This document shows, one piece after another, positions 60,149 to 64,000 of a stretch of 64,000 nt of DNA (its first letter is position 1; each line of letters opens with the position of its first letter). The notes under the pieces were generated by a model. It searched no databases. It was not told the DNA's origin and saw only the letters and a list, made by a program, of their open reading frames with translations. The DNA is from Rodentibacter heidelbergensis (GTDB taxonomy: Bacteria; Pseudomonadota; Gammaproteobacteria; Enterobacterales; Pasteurellaceae). The position numbers and the translations under genes were made by a program. The DNA lies in assembly GCF_002000125.1 (NCBI RefSeq), contig NZ_MLHH01000014.1, positions 1 to 64,000 on the forward strand. Reading direction: 5' to 3'.

Positions 60149-60154
60149 TTAAAT

Positions 60155-60847
60155 ATGAATATTCATTCCCCTCTTTTTAATCCAAAGCAAAAGCGTTATG
60201 CCCTCATTTGGCTAAGTTTTTTCCACATTTTGATCATTGCAGCCAGTAATTATTTCGTCCAAATTCCCTTTGAAATATCGCTAAAACTCACTGCACTGGG
60301 AGCGACGCAAGATTTTTCCTTTCACAGCACTTGGGGAACGCTCACGTTTCCGTTTATTTTTCTTGCCACCGATTTAACGGTGCGAGTTTTTGGGGCAAAA
60401 GAAGCCCGTTGGATTATTTTTATTGTGATGATCCCTGCACTGATTATCAGTTATGTTATTTCGGTGTTGTTTTCTCAGGCGGAGTATCAGGGCATTGAAG
60501 CCTTAGGACAATTTGATCTGTTTGTCTTCCGTATTGCATTGGCAAGCTTTTTGGCTTATGTGGTGGGGCAGTTATTAGATGTCACGGTTTTTAATCGCTT
60601 AAGACAACTAAAAACTTGGTGGATTGCGCCAACGAGTTCTATGACATTGGGATCGATGGCGGATACTTTCGTTTTCTTTAGTGTTGCCTTCTATCAAAGT
60701 GCCGATCCTTTTATGGCAGAACATTGGGCAGAATTGGGGTTGGTGGACTATTTATTTAAATTATTGATTGGTATTTTATTGTTTGTACCGGCTTATGGCG
60801 TGGTATTAAATCTCATTTTGCGTAAACTTCAAAAGTTAACTTTTTAA
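60155..60847 (+). CDS. yhhQ: Queuosine precursor transporter YhhQ
   Basis: Imports preQ0/preQ1-type 7-deazaguanines for queuosine modification of tRNA. The 230-residue protein has about six membrane helices and the conserved block TFPFIFLATDLTVRVFGAKEARW plus GSMADTFVFFSVAFY. I use the ATG at 60155 (MNIHSPLFNPKQKRY), which follows AAAAAGG; the longer frame from 60041 would translate the riboswitch leader. Divergent from gor; queH, another queuosine gene, lies 650 bases downstream. Confidence 0.93.
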   Translation: MNIHSPLFNPKQKRYALIWLSFFHILIIAASNYFVQIPFEISLKLTALGATQDFSFHSTWGTLTFPFIFLATDLTVRVFGAKEARWIIFIVMIPALIISYVISVLFSQAEYQGIEALGQFDLFVFRIALASFLAYVVGQLLDVTVFNRLRQLKTWWIAPTSSMTLGSMADTFVFFSVAFYQSADPFMAEHWAELGLVDYLFKLLIGILLFVPAYGVVLNLILRKLQKLTF

Positions 60848-60940
60848 TTTATTGTGATGGCTTATCCCGATAGGTTTGCCATTCCATCAGTTAAAAGGCA
60901 AAAGTGCGGTCAAAAGTAAAGATATTACCAAGATAAAATA

Positions 60941-60976
60941 TTGCCCCGAACATAGGTTTGAGCCGTGGCGGGGCAA
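60941..60976 (-). terminator. Stem-loop downstream of psiE
   Basis: TTGCCCCG (60941-60948) pairs perfectly with CGGGGCAA (60969-60976) across a 20-base loop. On the minus strand TATTTTATC follows, so it likely terminates psiE. An uptake sequence lies just to its left at about 60902. Confidence 0.65.
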
Positions 60977-60989
60977 TGATTTATTGGTT

Positions 60990-61406
60990 TTAGATATTTC
61001 TGAGTTTGTTGGAATAAAGTAGTAAACAGAGTGCAATTACCATAATTAAAATCGCACCGGCAAATAAAATCGTATCCACGGCATTTTCATGGCTGACGAT
61101 AATTAATCGGAGCATCGCCGTGATACCGGCATAAATGAAATAGCGTAGTGGGAAGTGATAGCCACTTTTAAAATATTGGACGATTAAGCCAATAAAACCG
61201 AAATATAAGAAAAACATCACCGCTTGCTCAGCCAACGCATAAGGGACGGTTGTGGAGGGGGTAAGCACCATCAGAGCGAGAGAATAAGTGATTTTTGCCA
61301 ATGCAATAATCAGCACAATGGCAAGGGCAATCAGTGATGTGCTAAGAACATATTTGAGTGTGCCGGTGATCAATAACGGAAATTTATCCACTTGATTTTC
61401 TTTCAT
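60990..61406 (-). CDS. psiE: Phosphate-starvation-inducible protein PsiE homologue
   Basis: Small inner-membrane protein of the PsiE family with four membrane segments (about residues 15-38, 55-75, 80-100 and 112-135). Family blocks visible include ALMVLTPSTTVPYALAEQAVMFFLYF and YHFPLRYFIYAGITAMLRLIIV. E. coli psiE is under PhoB and CRP control; function is unknown. It sits between yhhQ and queH on the minus strand with no obvious functional link. Confidence 0.88.
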   Translation of the reverse strand: MKENQVDKFPLLITGTLKYVLSTSLIALAIVLIIALAKITYSLALMVLTPSTTVPYALAEQAVMFFLYFGFIGLIVQYFKSGYHFPLRYFIYAGITAMLRLIIVSHENAVDTILFAGAILIMVIALCLLLYSNKLRNI

Positions 61407-61504
61407 TTTTCTTCTTGCTCCTTCATTCTTTCCTTTTCTTCTGCGAAATCTTTGATGACTGCACTTTGTTGTGAAAAAGTGCGGTCATTTTTTTCTTGTC
61501 TTTT

Positions 61505-62230
61505 TTAGTCTGGGGAATAATAAAGTTTTCCGATTTCAATTTTCTGGCGTCCGGTTTCTTCACGCCATTTATTGCTATCTCTCAATGAATAAACACAACC
61601 ACAGTATTCTTGTTGGTAAAAGCGTTCACGTTTGCTGATTTCAATCATTCGTTGAGAGCCGCCTTCTTTACGCCAGTTGTAATCCCAGTAAATGACATCG
61701 TCGTATTTTTCTGCCGCTCGGTGGCCACAACCGTTAATTTGGTTCATATCCTTCCAACGGGAAATCCCCAAGCAGCTAGTGAATACCGGAAAACCGTGTT
61801 CGTGAGCATATTCCGCCGCTTTTTCAAAACGCATATCAAAACACATGGTACAGCGAATGCCCCGCTCTGGTTCCCATTCCATTCCTTTGGCTCGGTCGAA
61901 CCAGTTTTGTCGGTCGTAGTCGGCATCAATAAAGGGGATACCAAATTTTTTAGCAAAACGAATATTTTCTTCTTTTCGAATTAAATATTCTTTTAATGGA
62001 TGAATATTGGGATTATAGAAATAAATCGTAAATTCAATTCCTGAGGCCAAAATAGCTTCCATTACTTCTCCTGAACAAGGCGCACAACAAGAGTGAAGTA
62101 GTAATCTGTTATGTCCATTGGGGAGTTCCAGTTTTTTACGAATAAAAGGCGCATTGGGATCTTTACACCCTTTTTTACTGTGAGAACGCGGTATCGGTTG
62201 GATATCCGCGAGAGATTGATCGTTATTCAT
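61505..62230 (-). CDS. queH: Epoxyqueuosine reductase QueH
   Basis: Last step of queuosine formation in bacteria lacking QueG: reduces epoxyqueuosine in tRNA. The 241-residue protein carries all the expected metal and cluster cysteines: CCAPC (C48, C49, C52), CTMC (C127, C130) and the C-terminal EYCGC (C210, C212), plus [12 protein letters not shown]. An uptake pair (TGACTGCACTTT and AAAGTGCGGTCA) lies just upstream. With yhhQ it makes a small queuosine cluster in this window. Confidence 0.94.
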   Translation of the reverse strand: MNNDQSLADIQPIPRSHSKKGCKDPNAPFIRKKLELPNGHNRLLLHSCCAPCSGEVMEAILASGIEFTIYFYNPNIHPLKEYLIRKEENIRFAKKFGIPFIDADYDRQNWFDRAKGMEWEPERGIRCTMCFDMRFEKAAEYAHEHGFPVFTSCLGISRWKDMNQINGCGHRAAEKYDDVIYWDYNWRKEGGSQRMIEISKRERFYQQEYCGCVYSLRDSNKWREETGRQKIEIGKLYYSPD

Positions 62231-62254
62231 AAAGTGATTTCAAATTGTAAGTGG

Positions 62255-63244
62255 TTAGTAATTTCTATCAACAGATAAATAAGCTAAAGAAATTAATGCT
62301 TGTTTGTATTCACTTTCCGGCAGGACAGAAAGAGCATCAACGGCTTTTTGCGCCTCTTGTTTTGCCCGTGCCATGGCATAGTCTAGGGATTGATATTCCG
62401 CCATGATAGCTAATACATCATCAATAATTTCACGTTTTCCGCCTTGTTCAATGGCATCACGAATGAGGGCGGCTTGTTGCGCATTGCCGTGACGCATCGC
62501 ATGTAATAAAGGCAATGTCGGTTTGCCTTCGGCTAAATCATCCCCCACATTTTTACCAAGGGCTTGGGCATTGGCACTGTAATCTAATACATCATCCACC
62601 AGTTGGAATGCGGTGCCAAGATAACGACCATAGTCCTGCAAGGCCTTTTCTTGCGCCTCTGTTGCCCCGGCAACAATTGCAGCAGCTTGTCCTGCCACTT
62701 CAAATAAACGGGCAGTTTTGCTGTAAATTACCCGCATATAATTCGCTTCGCTGGTTTCCGGATCGTTGACATTCATTAACTGTTGCACTTCCCCTTCCGC
62801 CAGCACATTTGTAGCATCCGCCATAATGCGGAGAATTTTCAACGATTCAAGCTGTGCAACAAGCTGGAAGGCACGGGTATAAATGAAATCCCCCACTAAT
62901 ACACTTGCCGCATTGCCAAATTCGGCATTCGCTGTGGCACGCCCTCGGCGCATATCGGATTCGTCAACCACATCATCATGTAATAAAGAAGCGGTATGGA
63001 TAAATTCAACAAAGGTCGCACAAGTGATCGCTTGCGATCCTTCAAATCCTAAAGCACGGGCAGCAAGCACGGCGATCAACGGACGGATCCTTTTTCCGCC
63101 ACCTTGAACAATATAAAAACCAAGCTGATTAATTAACGCCACGTCAGAATTGAGTTGGGCAAGAATGTGCTGATTGACTTTTTGCATATCCGGATCAGCT
63201 AATTGCTGAATGGTATGCATCGTCATGAGATCTTGTTTTTCCAT
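62255..63244 (-). CDS. ispB: Octaprenyl diphosphate synthase
   Basis: Adds isopentenyl units to make the side chain of ubiquinone/menaquinone. Both aspartate-rich motifs are present: LLHDDVVDESDMRRG and LVDDVLDY. GGGKRIRPL near residue 50 and KTARLFEVAGQAA are further family blocks. The ATG at 63244 gives 329 residues; an in-frame ATG at 63226 (MTMHTIQQL) would give 323, the same as E. coli IspB, and may be the true start. Divergent from rplU, as in E. coli. Confidence 0.96.
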   Translation of the reverse strand: MEKQDLMTMHTIQQLADPDMQKVNQHILAQLNSDVALINQLGFYIVQGGGKRIRPLIAVLAARALGFEGSQAITCATFVEFIHTASLLHDDVVDESDMRRGRATANAEFGNAASVLVGDFIYTRAFQLVAQLESLKILRIMADATNVLAEGEVQQLMNVNDPETSEANYMRVIYSKTARLFEVAGQAAAIVAGATEAQEKALQDYGRYLGTAFQLVDDVLDYSANAQALGKNVGDDLAEGKPTLPLLHAMRHGNAQQAALIRDAIEQGGKREIIDDVLAIMAEYQSLDYAMARAKQEAQKAVDALSVLPESEYKQALISLAYLSVDRNY

Positions 63245-63422
63245 TGTTTATCGTTGATTATCAAAGAGAGAATGCGGTGCATTTTACCTGAATTTTTGTA
63301 CTTTCTAAAATTAATCAATCAGAAAAGGGAATTTTTTTGTTTTATTTTAAATAAATTCTTGCCATGGGATCGTTTTTTCCGTAGAATTTGCGACCTATTT
63401 TATATGAATTTTGAAGTGCATA

Positions 63423-63436
63423 CTGCCTAAAGGCAG
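63423..63436 (+). other. Leader hairpin ahead of rplU
   Basis: CTGCC-TAAA-GGCAG forms a short hairpin 25 bases before the rplU start. Ribosomal protein mRNA leaders often carry such elements; nothing more specific can be shown. Confidence 0.4.
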
Positions 63437-63460
63437 AGAACACAGTTAAGCGGAGTATTT

Positions 63461-63772
63461 ATGTACGCAGTTTTTCAAAGTGGCGGTAAACAACACCGTG
63501 TAAGCGAAGGTCAAGTGGTTCGTTTAGAGAAACTTGAGCTTGCAACCGGCGAAAAAGTTGAGTTCGATTCGGTGTTGATGGTCGTTAACGGTGAAGATGT
63601 TAAAATCGGTGCACCGGTTGTTGCTGGTGCGAAAGTTGTTGCCGAAGTGGTAGCGCAAGGTCGTGGCGAGAAAGTTAAAATCGTTAAATTCCGTCGTCGT
63701 AAACACAGTCGTAAACAACAAGGTCATCGCCAGTGGTTCACTGAAGTGAAAATCACTGGGATTCAAGCATAA
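63461..63772 (+). CDS. rplU: 50S ribosomal protein L21
   Basis: Large-subunit protein that binds 23S rRNA. The 103-residue protein [20 protein letters not shown] with [27 protein letters not shown] is the L21 signature. The ATG at 63461 follows GCGGAG. rpmA follows 19 bases downstream, the standard order. Confidence 0.98.
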   Translation: MYAVFQSGGKQHRVSEGQVVRLEKLELATGEKVEFDSVLMVVNGEDVKIGAPVVAGAKVVAEVVAQGRGEKVKIVKFRRRKHSRKQQGHRQWFTEVKITGIQA

Positions 63773-63791
63773 TTCAGAGGAGAGCAAGTAG

Positions 63792-64000
<209 letters not shown>

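Overview
The window is chromosomal DNA from a gammaproteobacterium of the Pasteurellaceae, most likely a Haemophilus or Aggregatibacter-type species. The evidence is the Haemophilus-type DNA uptake sequence AAGTGCGGT/ACCGCACTT, which I count at least 40 times, a homologue of H. influenzae surface adhesin protein E next to pflA/pflB/focA, and a full set of ordinary gammaproteobacterial housekeeping operons at low GC. I see no phage, IS element, integrase, CRISPR array or rRNA operon. One tRNA gene is present, selenocysteine tRNA (selC).

Layout. 1-10.8 kb: twin-arginine translocase tatABC, hemB, gdhA, a DASS-family dicarboxylate transporter, a DUF3298 lipoprotein, then selB-selA facing away from selC. 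10.86-20.24 kb: an accessory block bounded by a near-perfect direct repeat of the last ~37 bases of asnC. It holds a complete mannose-family PTS (EIIA, EIIB, EIIC, EIID) translationally coupled to a LipA-type tyrosine phosphatase, a periplasmic histidine acid phosphatase, an AT-rich Mga/PRD-like regulator, a DUF218 lipoprotein and a porin, all on the minus strand. A 20-bp perfect palindrome sits at the start of the PTS operon. 20.2-33 kb: asnC/asnA, pckA, greB, tex, comM, yihA (engB), a DUF535 protein, xerD, an MFS transporter and proC. 33-38 kb: rdgC, then DUF969-DUF979-pcp, then ftsB-ispD-ispF. 38-46.7 kb: hemC-hemD-hemX-hemY, a small lipoprotein, a BtuCDF/FecBCDE-like ABC importer, competence gene comEA with a CRP-S-like site, and the protein E homologue. 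46.8-53 kb: focA-pflB-pflA and the rpsP-rimM-trmD-rplS operon. 53-64 kb: tyrP with two TyrR boxes, yicC, ygfZ, anmK-murQ (peptidoglycan recycling), gor, yhhQ behind a preQ1-I riboswitch candidate, psiE, queH, ispB, rplU and the 5' part of rpmA.

The least ordinary part is the accessory block. Taken together (inference), the cationic porin, periplasmic acid phosphatase, PTS permease and cytosolic phosphatase look like one route for scavenging a phosphorylated sugar or polyol, under one dedicated regulator, inserted at the 3' end of asnC. The other notable element is the leader of yhhQ: a preQ1-I pseudoknot that would mask the ribosome binding site, preceded by about 100 bases of additional structured leader that I cannot assign.
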